Positions 19,601 through 27,433 of a stretch of DNA of 64,000 nucleotides are shown here, one piece after another. Every line of letters starts with the position of its first letter. Position 1 is the stretch's first letter. The notes beneath the pieces were generated by a model. That model searched no databases. It worked only from the letters and a program-made list of their open reading frames with translations, and was not told where the DNA came from. A program made the position numbers and the translations under genes. Source of the stretch: Capillibacterium thermochitinicola (GTDB lineage Bacteria > Bacillota > UBA4882 > UBA10575); assembly GCF_013664685.1 (NCBI RefSeq), contig NZ_JAAKDE010000016.1:43683-107682 (forward strand), read 5' to 3'.

Positions 19601-20026
19601 CGGGTGGAAAATGAGCTTCCCTTTGTCCTGGCCTTACAAAACGTCATCATCAAAGGGGTCATCGACCGGATCCTCTTCTATCCCGACGGCCGGATCGTGG
19701 TGGTTGATTTTAAAACCAACCGCCGCCTACCGCCGCCGGGGAAGATCCGCGACCGCTATTATTTCCAAGTTTACCTTTACGCCTTGGCGATCCGCGATAT
19801 TTACCGGCGGTTGCCGGACGAAGGCTGGATCTATTTTGTCCGCCCCAATCTTAAACTGCCTTGCCCCTTGACCGAAAAAAACCTCGGGGCGACCGAGGAA
19901 CAGATCTTGAAAACCGTTGAGTATATTACCACCCACGATGATCCGGCGGATTATCCTCCCGGAGAAGATTGTGAGTTTTGCCCCTTTACGCCTTGGTGCA
20001 AGGAAGCGGTCTCTTCTTCATGGTAA
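16607..20026 (+). CDS. addA: ATP-dependent helicase/nuclease subunit A (AddA)
   Basis: UvrD-like helicase fused to a RecB-type nuclease; with AddB it resects DNA ends for recombination. Walker A is MAGAGTGKTRV near residue 25, Walker B MVDEFQDTN, motif III GDLKQSIYRFRGA, motif V MTVHAAKGLEFPVVVLPEL and motif VI LFYVGLTRARDYLLLS. The C-terminal nuclease motif is IVVVDFKTN. 1139 residues. ATG chosen because AAGGGAGGATC stands 6 bases upstream and inside the end of addB. Its last 76 bases overlap the convergent folE2 gene. Confidence 0.96.
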   Translation: MQLNEEQRRAVEDFSTDLLVMAGAGTGKTRVLTQKYLHLLQTRRCEVPQIVAVTFTNKAAAEMRDRIRKAMVAIYHQSTGAEREYWSRQVELLEAAAKITTIHGLCLGLLKQHPVEAGIDPQGKILDEGEEYLFKTKAAKTALSALLAADDDGFNLSVVLALGTHFFLEQLPALYSTLKEAGVEVEKLAPSAPEGEFDRKLAAAKKDLTSALFHLQQQAGTVRLTPRAQELLTTLFAQWPAYREALAKTDRLDETGAKILAELVGFLPKNLNKQLRSAIDTVHDQVEAVRKALASREAAAQKPVILAFLRLFDQEYSRLKQMEGKLDFTDQLFLVREMLRTHPAIAQEYQKRFAYFMVDEFQDTNSLQWEIIQLLCGEGHREGRLFLVGDLKQSIYRFRGAEVEIMTALANAKREGDGQVLVLAKNYRTKATIAAVINHLCRTVFASEGFPYHPLVPAGEEETRETGVEILLADEDEPALLAARIKQLVEEGTLQVRNGKISRAAQYGDVALLFRTKTRIKAYEDAFRAQGIPYQVTAGVGFYARQEIQDQLNLLRLVECPDDALALAGVLRSPFCQVSDRGLFWLAHPDGLTKGFWAGEEAAAYPREIPAPERQRLARFRQFLAALGQNAHLLTIPEILRAAWSETGYLATVAALPEGERCLANLEKLILRAEDFAAKGYSGLRDFVAFFRHLSTLEVREGEATVPQGEGNFVQMMTVHAAKGLEFPVVVLPELDREFNLSARTTVAYHKEYGLVHKIKDPSGSWLETEATAQLKAVEKRAEISELKRLFYVGLTRARDYLLLSATVKEVKAKSIDEGCSWLDWLALVWPGLTTAEEGLHLLADHPVKLTRSVPVAVQAGLALDQQRAQTEEIAATLELPVTAQKMTTRRLSLTPLLTFQECPRRFYWQHRLGSDPTTVPVPPGSPGEKVVTNYSLLLGEVFHRLISGPALNKAEAESALAGWFHALPAEERQAAFTQVNLMYQNYLASPFLPETGVRVENELPFVLALQNVIIKGVIDRILFYPDGRIVVVDFKTNRRLPPPGKIRDRYYFQVYLYALAIRDIYRRLPDEGWIYFVRPNLKLPCPLTEKNLGATEEQILKTVEYITTHDDPADYPPGEDCEFCPFTPWCKEAVSSSW

Positions 20027-20784
20027 GCAAAGGCGCTGTGGTTATGGATGGATTCGAAGCTCTCCACCTCCAAACGGAACCATGAAACTTTTGGTTCACG
20101 GCGTAAAGCAAGTACTGAGTCGCGGAGGATGTCTTCGACAAACTTGGGGTGGTCGTAGGCCTCTTCTGTCACGTACTTTTCGTCTTCCCGTTTCAGAACA
20201 GGATAAACACAGGAACTGCCCTGTTCCCGGAGGAGCAGGATCAGGTCTTCAATCCAAAGATAAGTTCCGGGCCGGCAACGGACGGAAGCCCGGATGACCG
20301 CCCGCTGGTTATGGGCCCCGTAGCGGGAGATTGCTTTACTGCAGGGGCAAAGGGAGACAACGGGGACATGGACGGTGAGGCGAAAATCATAGCCGGAATC
20401 GGTCAGCCGCCCCCAAAACTGGCAAGAGAAATCCAAAGGGGAGGACAGGCCGCTGACCGGAGCCGTGACCGGCATGAAGTAACGAAAATCCAGGCTTAGC
20501 TCGGCCGCCGAGGCTTTGAGCTTTGTTTTCAACTCCGCCAACATCAGCTTTAACTCCCGGCCGGAGATGGGTTTATCACCCCAAGCCACCAGGACCTCCA
20601 TGAAACGGCTGAGGTGGGTTCCCTTATATTGCTCGGGTAGGTTTACGGCGGCGGTGATCTTCCCTAAAATCTGCTGGTAACCGCCGTCGCGGGTGGCAAT
20701 CAGAAACGGAAGGTGGACCCCCTTGACGCCAACCCGTTGAATTTCAATACCCCGCTGGTCCAAGCGATTCTGCACATCTTCCAT
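19951..20784 (-). CDS. folE2: GTP cyclohydrolase FolE2 (type IB)
   Basis: Converts GTP to 7,8-dihydroneopterin triphosphate, the first step of folate synthesis; the type IB enzyme is metal-flexible and replaces zinc FolE. The 277 residues include IQRVGVKGVHLPFLI, KGTHLSRFMEVL, PVVSLCPCSKAIS (the conserved cysteine) and SIHNHSAFAYHEEE at the C-terminus, all family hallmarks. It fits with folP and folK on the other strand about 4 kb away. The last 25 codons run antisense through the end of addA, an unusually long convergent overlap. Confidence 0.94.
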   Translation of the reverse strand: MEDVQNRLDQRGIEIQRVGVKGVHLPFLIATRDGGYQQILGKITAAVNLPEQYKGTHLSRFMEVLVAWGDKPISGRELKLMLAELKTKLKASAAELSLDFRYFMPVTAPVSGLSSPLDFSCQFWGRLTDSGYDFRLTVHVPVVSLCPCSKAISRYGAHNQRAVIRASVRCRPGTYLWIEDLILLLREQGSSCVYPVLKREDEKYVTEEAYDHPKFVEDILRDSVLALRREPKVSWFRLEVESFESIHNHSAFAYHEEETASLHQGVKGQNSQSSPGG

Positions 20785-20948
20785 GGCGATACCCTTTCCG
20801 CCAGTTTGAAACCGGCAAGATTTTTCTCTTTTTCTTCTATATTCGCACCATTAGGGAAGCTTCCTTTTTTTTAACCCAGTGTTTCCACGCATAATGCTTC
20901 TTCCTTTTGTAAAAACTCTTAAAGACGGGAACTTAAGGAGGAAGTATG

Positions 20949-22112
20949 ATGCGGAAGCAATGGCGAACAATAGTTATCCTTTCCTTATTAATTGGCCTGC
21001 TATGTGTCCAGCCGGCACTGGCGGCCCTTCCCTTCACGATCCAGTCGGAATCGGCTTTGCTGATGGAAGTCTCCAGTGGCGAGATCCTTGTTGATAAAAA
21101 CAGTAAAAAGCCGCTGCCGCCGGCCAGTATCACCAAGATGATGGTGATGCTCCTCGTTATGGAGGCGGTGGAGAGCGGGCAGATCAAACTGACGGACAAA
21201 GTCGTGGCCAGTCCGGAAGCTTGCCGGATGGGTGGTTCCCAGATTTGGCTGGAGCCGGGCGAAGAGATGACTGTCGAAGACTTAATGAAAGCCGTCGGTA
21301 TTGTCTCCGCCAATGACGCCAGTGTTGCGCTGGCCGAATACATCTCCGGCTCACACGAAGAGTTTGTGAAATTGATGAATAAACGTGCGGAAGAGCTTGG
21401 CTTGGAAAACACGAAATATGTTAATGCCACCGGGTTGTCGCCTGACGGTGGCGGGCCCGGGAATGTAACATCCGCCTACGATCAAGCCATCCTCGCGCGG
21501 GAACTGCTTAAACATCCGACGGTTTTAAAATGGACGGGAGCCTGGATTGACAGTCTCCGCGGCGGTGAATCCTTTCTTCGGAACACCAACAACCTGGTCC
21601 GGTTTTATGAGGGTTGTGACGGCTTAAAGACCGGCTACACCACTGAAGCCGGTTATTGCCTGGTGGCCACCGCCCGGCGGAACGGGGTACGGTTGCTGGC
21701 GGTGGTGATGAAGGCACCTACTTCCGCCGTGCGGAACAATGAGATCACAAAACTGTTCAATTATGGTTTTAGTCAGTTCAAAGCCTTAAAAGTGTTAAGC
21801 AAGGGCCAGGTGCTTGGAAAGACCAAAGTCATGAAGGGCGGCGTCAGCGAAGTAAACCTCGTTGTCCCCGAAGATGTGCTGGTCGTTTTAAAGAAAGATG
21901 TCCAAAGCACCCCCGAAGTTTTGGCCCAAATCCCGCCAAAAGTGAGGGCGCCTATAGCGGAGGGGGAAGCGGTCGGCCAGATCATCGTGAAGGTTGACGG
22001 CGAAACCAAAGTGACGGTTGATTTGGTGGCTGAACAAGCGGTCGAAGAAAGCGGGTTCTTCCGTTTCCTGTGGCAAATCGGTAAAAGTATGATCGAAAGA
22101 TTTTTTCGCTAA
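20949..22112 (+). CDS. dacF: D-alanyl-D-alanine carboxypeptidase DacF (penicillin-binding protein)
   Basis: Serine DD-carboxypeptidase that trims peptidoglycan side chains, often of the forespore. An N-terminal signal peptide (IVILSLLIGLLCVQPALA, cut after ALAA) is followed by the active-site SxxK motif in PPASITKMM, the SxN motif in VSANDASVALAEY and the KTG motif in GLKTGYTTEAGY. The C-terminal amphipathic helix FRFLWQIGKSMIERFF would hold it on the membrane. Two adjacent ATGs are possible; 20949 has better spacing to AAGGAGG. Its place directly before spoIIAA is the same as in Bacillus, hence the symbol. Confidence 0.93.
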   Translation: MRKQWRTIVILSLLIGLLCVQPALAALPFTIQSESALLMEVSSGEILVDKNSKKPLPPASITKMMVMLLVMEAVESGQIKLTDKVVASPEACRMGGSQIWLEPGEEMTVEDLMKAVGIVSANDASVALAEYISGSHEEFVKLMNKRAEELGLENTKYVNATGLSPDGGGPGNVTSAYDQAILARELLKHPTVLKWTGAWIDSLRGGESFLRNTNNLVRFYEGCDGLKTGYTTEAGYCLVATARRNGVRLLAVVMKAPTSAVRNNEITKLFNYGFSQFKALKVLSKGQVLGKTKVMKGGVSEVNLVVPEDVLVVLKKDVQSTPEVLAQIPPKVRAPIAEGEAVGQIIVKVDGETKVTVDLVAEQAVEESGFFRFLWQIGKSMIERFFR

Positions 22113-22133
22113 TCTGGACTTACCATAACCGGA

Positions 22134-22155
22134 AAAACCGCCTGTGGGCGGTTTT
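22134..22155 (+). terminator. Terminator after dacF (first hairpin)
   Basis: AAAACCGCC / GGCGGTTTT around a TGTG loop, ending in a short T run; followed closely by a second hairpin. Confidence 0.8.
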
Positions 22156-22160
22156 CATTT

Positions 22161-22184
22161 GGCCGGCTTTCGCCGGCCTTTTTT
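22161..22184 (+). terminator. Terminator after dacF (second hairpin)
   Basis: GGCCGGC / GCCGGCC around TTTC, then six T residues. Tandem with the previous hairpin; together they should isolate dacF from the spoIIA genes unless read through. Confidence 0.85.
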
Positions 22185-22248
22185 GTGGTTTTTTCGAACG
22201 GTTTGGCGGTGGGCTTCCGCAATTTTTGGAAAATTGATCCTTTTTCCG

Positions 22249-22275
22249 GCAGGAAAATCCTTTTAGATGCCGAAA
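22249..22275 (+). promoter_or_regulatory. Candidate sigma-H promoter of the spoIIA operon
   Basis: GCAGGAAAA matches the sigma-H -35 pattern RnAGGAwWW; after 11 bases GCCGAAA matches RnnGAAT in six of seven positions. It lies downstream of the dacF terminators and about 40 bases before spoIIAA, where sigma-H acts in Bacillus. Match judged by eye. Confidence 0.55.
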
Positions 22276-22316
22276 AGAGGCTTGAGAACTATGCCATGAT
22301 TAGGGGGGATTCCAGT

Positions 22317-22655
22317 TTGAAATTGGAACTAAAACGGAACGGTCGGGTTTTAACTGTTCAAGTCTCCGGGGAACTCGATCTTTCAACCTCCCCGACTTTT
22401 CGGAACCGTATTGAAGAGGAACTAGGGCACAACCAGGAGATTAACCATCTGATCCTGGATTTAAAAGAAACCAGTTTCGTTGATAGTTCAGGCTTGGGGG
22501 CAATTCTAGGGCGCTATAAATCCATTGCGCAACGAAACGGGAAGCTGACTGCGGTTAATGTCCCCCCTCATCTCCAACGCCTTTTTGAACTGTCGGGTCT
22601 GTTAAAAGTCATGACGATCTGTTCTTCCCTCGAGGAAGCCCAAAATATAGAGTAA
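22317..22655 (+). CDS. spoIIAA: Anti-sigma F factor antagonist SpoIIAA
   Basis: STAS-domain protein that, when unphosphorylated, frees sigma F from SpoIIAB in the forespore. The conserved block FVDSSGLGAILGRYKSI contains the serine that SpoIIAB phosphorylates (second S of DSSGLG). 112 residues from a TTG start set by AGGGGGG 8 bases upstream; ATG 22296 would add seven residues but has no close binding site. First gene of the classic three-gene operon. Confidence 0.95.
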   Translation: MKLELKRNGRVLTVQVSGELDLSTSPTFRNRIEEELGHNQEINHLILDLKETSFVDSSGLGAILGRYKSIAQRNGKLTAVNVPPHLQRLFELSGLLKVMTICSSLEEAQNIE

Positions 22656-22671
22656 GGAGGCTGGCCAGGGA

Positions 22672-23115
22672 ATGAAGGAAAATTATTTGAATATTTCTTT
22701 TCCCAGCTTACCCGATAATGTCAGTCTTTCCCGTGTGATTGTCGCTTCTTTTGCCGCGCAGCTTGATTTCACCCTTAATGAGCTGGAGGAAATTAGGGTC
22801 GCAACCTCCGAAGCAGTGTCCAACTGTGTGATCCATGCCTATCCGGACCACGTTGGGGAGGTGCGCCTGGAATTAAAGATCAAAGATGACACCCTGATGA
22901 TCGAGGTCATCGACGAAGGTTGCGGCATTCAGGATTTGGATCTGGCCAAAACACCGGCCTATTCCACGGATCCGGAGCGTATGGGGTTGGGGCTGGTCTT
23001 TATGGAATCTTTTATGGATGAAATGACCATTGAATCCCAGCCCAATCAAGGGACAAAAGTTTTAATGGTGAAGAAACCCGAACGGAGTAAAAATAGTAGC
23101 CATGATTGTCAATGA
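22672..23115 (+). CDS. spoIIAB: Anti-sigma F factor / serine kinase SpoIIAB
   Basis: GHKL-type kinase that binds sigma F and phosphorylates SpoIIAA. The N-box is seen as VATSEAVSNCVIHAYP (catalytic E and Mg-binding N) and the G1 box as EVIDEGCGIQDL, with MGLGLVFMESFMDEM completing the ATP lid. 147 residues, normal length. ATG start after TAAGGAGG. Overlaps sigF by 14 bases. Confidence 0.96.
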   Translation: MKENYLNISFPSLPDNVSLSRVIVASFAAQLDFTLNELEEIRVATSEAVSNCVIHAYPDHVGEVRLELKIKDDTLMIEVIDEGCGIQDLDLAKTPAYSTDPERMGLGLVFMESFMDEMTIESQPNQGTKVLMVKKPERSKNSSHDCQ

Positions 23116-23863
23116 CAGTCAACCCAGTCCCGATCGTTTGTCCCATGAGGAGACCCGCGCCTTACTCAATCAAGTTGCGTCCGGGAATGACCAAGCCAAG
23201 GCGGTTCTGGTCGAACGCAACTTGGGTCTGGTCAAAAGTATCGTGGGCCGTTTTGCCGGGCGGGGGGTCGAATACGATGATCTGGTCCAAATCGGGGCCC
23301 TGGGTTTAATGAAAGCAATTGAACGTTTCAATCCGGAACTGGAAGTTAAGTTTTCGACATACGCCGTCCCTTTGATCATCGGTGAGATCAAACAATATCT
23401 CCGGACCGATGGCTTGATCAAGGTGAGCAGGGGAGAGAAGGAACTGGCGCAGAAGGTGATGCGGGCGCGGTCCGATTTTATTGCCGCGCATGGGAAAGAG
23501 CCGACCCTCGCGGAATTGGCCGAGCTTACTGCCCTAAGCCGGGAAGAGATTGCGACCGCCCTCGAGGTAAGCAAACCCCTTACTTCCTTACAAGAGGTAG
23601 TTTACGAAGAAGACGGAGCGGCCTTAACCTTGGAAGACCAGGTCGGTGCCGAGGTCGAGGAAGAATTGGTCGAGGATTTTGCTCTCCGGCAAGCCCTGCA
23701 CCAGTTGGAACCAAGATTGAGAATGATTATTGAAGAGCGTTTTTTTGGGGAAAAGACCCAGCGTGAGCTGGCGGAGAAGTTCGGGGTCTCTCAAGTTCAG
23801 ATCAGCCGCCTGGAGAAAACCGCCCTTTGCCGGCTTCGCGAGCTCCTCCATGAGCAGATCTGA
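23102..23863 (+). CDS. sigF: RNA polymerase sigma-F factor
   Basis: First forespore-specific sigma factor. Region 2 is VERNLGLVKSIVGRFAGRGVE with YDDLVQIGALGLMKAIERF and FSTYAVPLIIGEIKQYLR (core binding and -10 recognition); region 4 is QRELAEKFGVSQVQISRLEK (helix-turn-helix for the -35 box). 253 residues, as in Bacillus. The start overlaps spoIIAB, giving the fixed stoichiometry typical of this operon. Confidence 0.96.
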   Translation: MIVNDSQPSPDRLSHEETRALLNQVASGNDQAKAVLVERNLGLVKSIVGRFAGRGVEYDDLVQIGALGLMKAIERFNPELEVKFSTYAVPLIIGEIKQYLRTDGLIKVSRGEKELAQKVMRARSDFIAAHGKEPTLAELAELTALSREEIATALEVSKPLTSLQEVVYEEDGAALTLEDQVGAEVEEELVEDFALRQALHQLEPRLRMIIEERFFGEKTQRELAEKFGVSQVQISRLEKTALCRLRELLHEQI

Positions 23864-23876
23864 TTCTTTTTTAATG

Positions 23877-23899
23877 ATGGCCGTTACGGCCATTTTTAT
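23877..23899 (+). terminator. Terminator after sigF
   Basis: ATGGCCG / CGGCCAT around TTA, followed by TTTTTAT; 13 bases after the sigF stop codon. Confidence 0.85.
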
Positions 23900-24004
23900 C
23901 GTGGGTGCATAAAAAAGGGAGGATCTATAACGTTGACAACGAAGTAGGAAAAGTTAATCTTTTCTACTGGGATAAAAGTTGGACAAAAAGGAAGGAAAAC
24001 AGCG

Positions 24005-25210
24005 ATGGCATTTTCGTTGCGTCTGATCTCCGCCAATCAACCGGCCGCAGTTTGGCAAGAGATGATCCGTATCGGGGTTACGCCCGAAGGTTTGGAATTG
24101 ATGATTGGCAAAGGAGAGTTCCTGATTGTTAAAGTAAGCAATATTTCCGCCCCGGCGGCGAATATTTTGAAACAAGAGATGCTGGCCAAAGGGGGCGAGG
24201 TTGCCCTGGGGAAAGAGATGGCTTACTTAAAGGCGGAGGCCGGGGAGGCTATTATCATGGGCACCCGTACCCAATACCGGCGTTTATTGGAATTGCTGCC
24301 CCGGCAACCTTTTGGCCTTGCGGACCTGGCGCGGGAATTAAACCGCCTCTTGACCAACCTTGAAGGAGGGCCGGCGCCGCTGACGATTAAAAACCGGCGT
24401 TTTGAATGGGGAAAAAGGACTTATATTATGGGGATCATCAATATCACGCCCGATTCCTTCTCCGGTGACGGCCTTTTGGGACAGGAGCATTTGCTGACCA
24501 AAGTCTTGCGTCAGGCCGAAGCGTTTTTTGAGGCCGGGGCCGACCTCTTGGATATTGGCGGCCAATCAACACGGCCGGGTTATACTGAGATTAGCGAGGA
24601 AGAGGAGAAAAGACGGGTCCTTCCGGTGCTGGAAACCCTGGCCCAAAAAATTCCGCTTCCCTTATCGGTGGATACTTATAAGCCGGCGGTGGCGAAGGCG
24701 GCTTTAGCGGCGGGTGCGGATCTGATCAATGACATTTGGGGCTTACAAAAGGACCCCGCGATGGTCAAGGTTGTGGCGGACGCCCAGGTGCCGGTGATTG
24801 TGATGCATAATAAAACGACGCCGGAATATACGGATCTCATGGGTGAAATTGCTGCCTTTCTCCAAAAGAGTATTGATTTGGCTGTAGCCCATGGTTTACC
24901 AAGGGAAAAGATCATTATTGATCCGGGTATTGGTTTTGGCAAGACACCCGAACACAACTTGACCGTTTTGAACCGTTTGGATGAGTTAAAGGCATTAGGG
25001 GCGCCGATCCTGCTGGGAACCTCCAGGAAGTCGGTGATCGGTCATGTGCTGGATTTGCCGGTGGACCAGCGTTTGGAGGGGACGGCCGCCACGGTCGCGG
25101 TGGGGATTGCCCGCGGGGCCCATCTGATTCGTGTTCATGATGTGGAAGCGATGGTCCGGGTAGCCCGCATGACCGACGCGATCATTCATTCCGCAAATCA
25201 TTCTCACTAA
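24005..25210 (+). CDS. folP: Dihydropteroate synthase with N-terminal extension
   Basis: Condenses p-aminobenzoate with hydroxymethyl-dihydropterin pyrophosphate. The catalytic TIM barrel begins near residue 138 with YIMGIINITPDSFSGDG, then DLLDIGGQSTRPGYTEI, PLSVDTYKPAVAKAAL, IVMHNK, DPGIGFGKTPEHN and LGTSRKSVIG. The 401 residues exceed the usual 270-290 by about 130, all at the N-terminus (FSLRLISANQPAAVWQEMIR onward), an extension I have seen described only as a conserved region in some clostridial enzymes; it does not resemble FolB. folK follows 26 bases later. Confidence 0.93.
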   Translation: MAFSLRLISANQPAAVWQEMIRIGVTPEGLELMIGKGEFLIVKVSNISAPAANILKQEMLAKGGEVALGKEMAYLKAEAGEAIIMGTRTQYRRLLELLPRQPFGLADLARELNRLLTNLEGGPAPLTIKNRRFEWGKRTYIMGIINITPDSFSGDGLLGQEHLLTKVLRQAEAFFEAGADLLDIGGQSTRPGYTEISEEEEKRRVLPVLETLAQKIPLPLSVDTYKPAVAKAALAAGADLINDIWGLQKDPAMVKVVADAQVPVIVMHNKTTPEYTDLMGEIAAFLQKSIDLAVAHGLPREKIIIDPGIGFGKTPEHNLTVLNRLDELKALGAPILLGTSRKSVIGHVLDLPVDQRLEGTAATVAVGIARGAHLIRVHDVEAMVRVARMTDAIIHSANHSH

Positions 25211-25236
25211 AAACAAAAACAGAAAGGACCAGAGAC

Positions 25237-25719
25237 TTGCCGATTATTGCAGTGGCTTTAGGAACCAACATTGGCGACCGGGAGGAGCATTTACGGAAAG
25301 CCCGTGCGGAACTGACGGCTCTCCTCAACAACGTGGTTTTTTCCCGGGTGTACGAGAGCGAGCCCGTTGGTTACCTGGATCAACCTTGGTTTTTAAATCA
25401 AGTCTGTGTCGGCGAAACACAGGAGCTGCCTTTAACTTTGCTGTATAAATTTAAAATGCTGGAAAAGGCGGCCGGTCGTACGGAGGGACCGCGCTTTGGT
25501 CCCCGTCCCCTTGATTTGGACATCCTGTTCTACGGGTCTTGGGTCATGGCCTCTGACCTTTTGACCATACCCCACCCCCGGTTACTGGAAAGATCCTTTG
25601 TCATCCGGCCTTTGCTGGAACTGGTTCCCGACTGGGTGGATCCCCGCAGTGGACTAGGGTTGAAGGAAATATGGGAAACGAAGAAAGACCGTCTTTCCCG
25701 CTGTTACCCAGTGATATAG
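25237..25719 (+). CDS. folK: 6-hydroxymethyl-7,8-dihydropterin pyrophosphokinase
   Basis: Transfers pyrophosphate from ATP to the pterin just before the FolP step. Conserved blocks [34 protein letters not shown], and [15 protein letters not shown] with [16 protein letters not shown] are complete. 160 residues. TTG start behind AAAGGACCAGAG. Follows folP in the same operon; folB and folC are not nearby. Confidence 0.95.
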   Translation: MPIIAVALGTNIGDREEHLRKARAELTALLNNVVFSRVYESEPVGYLDQPWFLNQVCVGETQELPLTLLYKFKMLEKAAGRTEGPRFGPRPLDLDILFYGSWVMASDLLTIPHPRLLERSFVIRPLLELVPDWVDPRSGLGLKEIWETKKDRLSRCYPVI

Positions 25720-25747
25720 AGTACTTACCATAGAAAGGAGTATTTTC

Positions 25748-26797
25748 ATGGCAGAACTGATTGATTTACGAAGCGATACGGTGACCAAACCCACGGCCGA
25801 AATGCGCAAAGCAATGGCCGCTGCGGAAGTGGGGGATGATGTTTATGGTGAAGACCCGACGATGCGGAGATTGGAAGCAATCGCCGCGGAGAAGATCGGG
25901 AAGGAGGCCGCCATGTTTGTCCCCAGTGGTACCATGGGCAACCAAGTGGCGGCGATGACCCATTTGCAGCGGGGGGATGAAGTAATCCTGGAGGCCGAAT
26001 CGCATATCTTCTATTATGAAGTCGGAGGACTCGCCCTCCTTTCTGGCGTCCAGACCCGGACCATCCAAGGGCGGAAAGGCTTTATGGAGCCGGCACAGAT
26101 TGCTGCGGCCATCCGGCCGGACGATCTTCATTTTCCCCGCACTGGATTACTTTGCTTGGAAAACACCCATAACCGGGCAGGCGGAGCGGTGCTCACCGCC
26201 GAACAAACCCGCGTAATGGCCCAGGTGGCCCATGAGCGGGGAATACCGGTTCACCTGGATGGCGCACGCATTTTTAACGCGGCCATCGCCCTGGGCACCG
26301 ATGTCCGGGAACTGACCGCGCCTGTTGACTCGGTGATGTTTTGTCTTTCGAAGGGATTGGGCGCGCCGGTCGGTTCGCTCGTGGCCGGAAGAAAAGACTT
26401 TATTGACAAGGCGCGCAAAGTCCGTAAATTGTTGGGAGGGGGATTGCGCCAGTCCGGAATCCTGGCGGCGGCCGGGATTGTCGCCCTGGAACAGATGGTT
26501 GACCGGTTAGTGGAGGATCATGTCAACGCCCGGCTACTTGCCGAGGGATTGGCCAATATTCCCGGGTTAACGATTGACCCTGATGCTTTTCCCACCAACA
26601 TTCTGATCTGTTCCGTGGCCAAACTTGGCATTTCCGCCCAGCGTTTTTCCGCTCTCCTTGCCCAACACGGGGTTTTGGCCAACCCGACCTCGCCCACGGA
26701 AATACGTTTTGTCACCCATAAAGATGTGACCAAAACACAGATTAAATCCGCTCTGAACATTATTAATCAGATCGTGAAGGCGATCGATCAATTTTAA
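25748..26797 (+). CDS. ltaE: Low-specificity L-threonine aldolase
   Basis: PLP enzyme that splits L-threonine or allo-threonine into glycine and acetaldehyde. The beta-eliminating lyase fold is evident: [12 protein letters not shown] at the N-terminus, [38 protein letters not shown] (PLP-contacting D and R) and the PLP lysine in [11 protein letters not shown]. 349 residues is normal. ATG behind AAAGGAG. It follows folK by 28 bases; glycine production links loosely to one-carbon folate metabolism. Confidence 0.93.
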   Translation: MAELIDLRSDTVTKPTAEMRKAMAAAEVGDDVYGEDPTMRRLEAIAAEKIGKEAAMFVPSGTMGNQVAAMTHLQRGDEVILEAESHIFYYEVGGLALLSGVQTRTIQGRKGFMEPAQIAAAIRPDDLHFPRTGLLCLENTHNRAGGAVLTAEQTRVMAQVAHERGIPVHLDGARIFNAAIALGTDVRELTAPVDSVMFCLSKGLGAPVGSLVAGRKDFIDKARKVRKLLGGGLRQSGILAAAGIVALEQMVDRLVEDHVNARLLAEGLANIPGLTIDPDAFPTNILICSVAKLGISAQRFSALLAQHGVLANPTSPTEIRFVTHKDVTKTQIKSALNIINQIVKAIDQF

Positions 26798-26813
26798 CAA
26801 TTTGGATCGAGGA

Positions 26814-26843
26814 TTGACATCTTTTATTACCGCAGGATATAAT
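26814..26843 (+). promoter_or_regulatory. Sigma-A promoter for hndB
   Basis: Consensus TTGACA, 18-base spacer, consensus TATAAT. A TTGTGAA half-site of a Rex-type operator is seen 18 bases downstream, but its partner half is poor. Confidence 0.8.
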
Positions 26844-26900
26844 TTGAATGAACCGGAAATTTGTGAAAATCGGATCAATGTTCATGAAGGAGGAAAGAAC

Positions 26901-27263
26901 ATGACTTCGCTGGCGGAACTGGAAAAAATCCGGGACCAGGCACGACGTCTAACCGAATTACGGGGAGAGAAACCGCAAACCAAAGTAGTCATTGGGATGG
27001 GCACCTGTGGAATTGCCGCCGGGGCACGTGAAACCATGAAGGCAATTCTTGATGAAATTAACAAACGCAATCTCACCGGGATTGCGGTGACGCCAACTGG
27101 ATGCTTAGGCCTTTGCGAACAGGAACCCATTGTCGAAGTGGAAATTCCGGATCAACCCCGGATTGTATATGGGAAAATTTCGGCCGAGAAAGCCCGGCAG
27201 ATCGTGGCGAAACATTTGGTGAACAATAACATTATCGATGAATGGGTCATCGGCCGTAAATAG
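26901..27263 (+). CDS. hndB: HndB-type [2Fe-2S] thioredoxin-like hydrogenase subunit
   Basis: Small electron-transfer subunit of NAD(P)-linked [FeFe] hydrogenases. The 120 residues contain VIGMGTCGIAAGARETM near residue 36 and TPTGCLGLCEQEPIVEV near residue 80, the cysteine layout of the HndB thioredoxin-like ferredoxins, with three cysteines in the usual motif positions. ATG behind AAGGAGGA; a longer frame from 26802 would run through the promoter. The catalytic subunit lies 170 bases downstream, but the NuoE- and NuoF-like partners are about 30 kb away. Confidence 0.88.
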   Translation: MTSLAELEKIRDQARRLTELRGEKPQTKVVIGMGTCGIAAGARETMKAILDEINKRNLTGIAVTPTGCLGLCEQEPIVEVEIPDQPRIVYGKISAEKARQIVAKHLVNNNIIDEWVIGRK

Positions 27264-27317
27264 GATCGGCAGGACTTTCACCAATACATAAGGATATCCT
27301 GATTAATCCCGAACTGC

Positions 27318-27347
27318 TTAACTGCTTAATTATATTTAAATTATAAT
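27318..27347 (+). promoter_or_regulatory. Candidate sigma-A promoter for hndD
   Basis: TTAACT, 18-base spacer, TATAAT, in an AT-rich stretch between hndB and hndD. The -10 is consensus, the -35 weak. Confidence 0.45.
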
Positions 27348-27433
27348 GTAGAGAAATTTGTGCGGGAAAAGAAGCCACACAAAAGCCAGACAACTGGATG
27401 CGGTTGATAAATGCCGAAAGGAAGTGAAAAACC

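Noticed and set aside
26861..26878. Rex-type operator near the hndB promoter
   Set aside because: Only one good half-site (TTGTGAA); the other half is a poor match. Isolated TTAACAA and TTGTTAA sequences upstream of hndA are 40 bases apart, so they are not a Rex box either.
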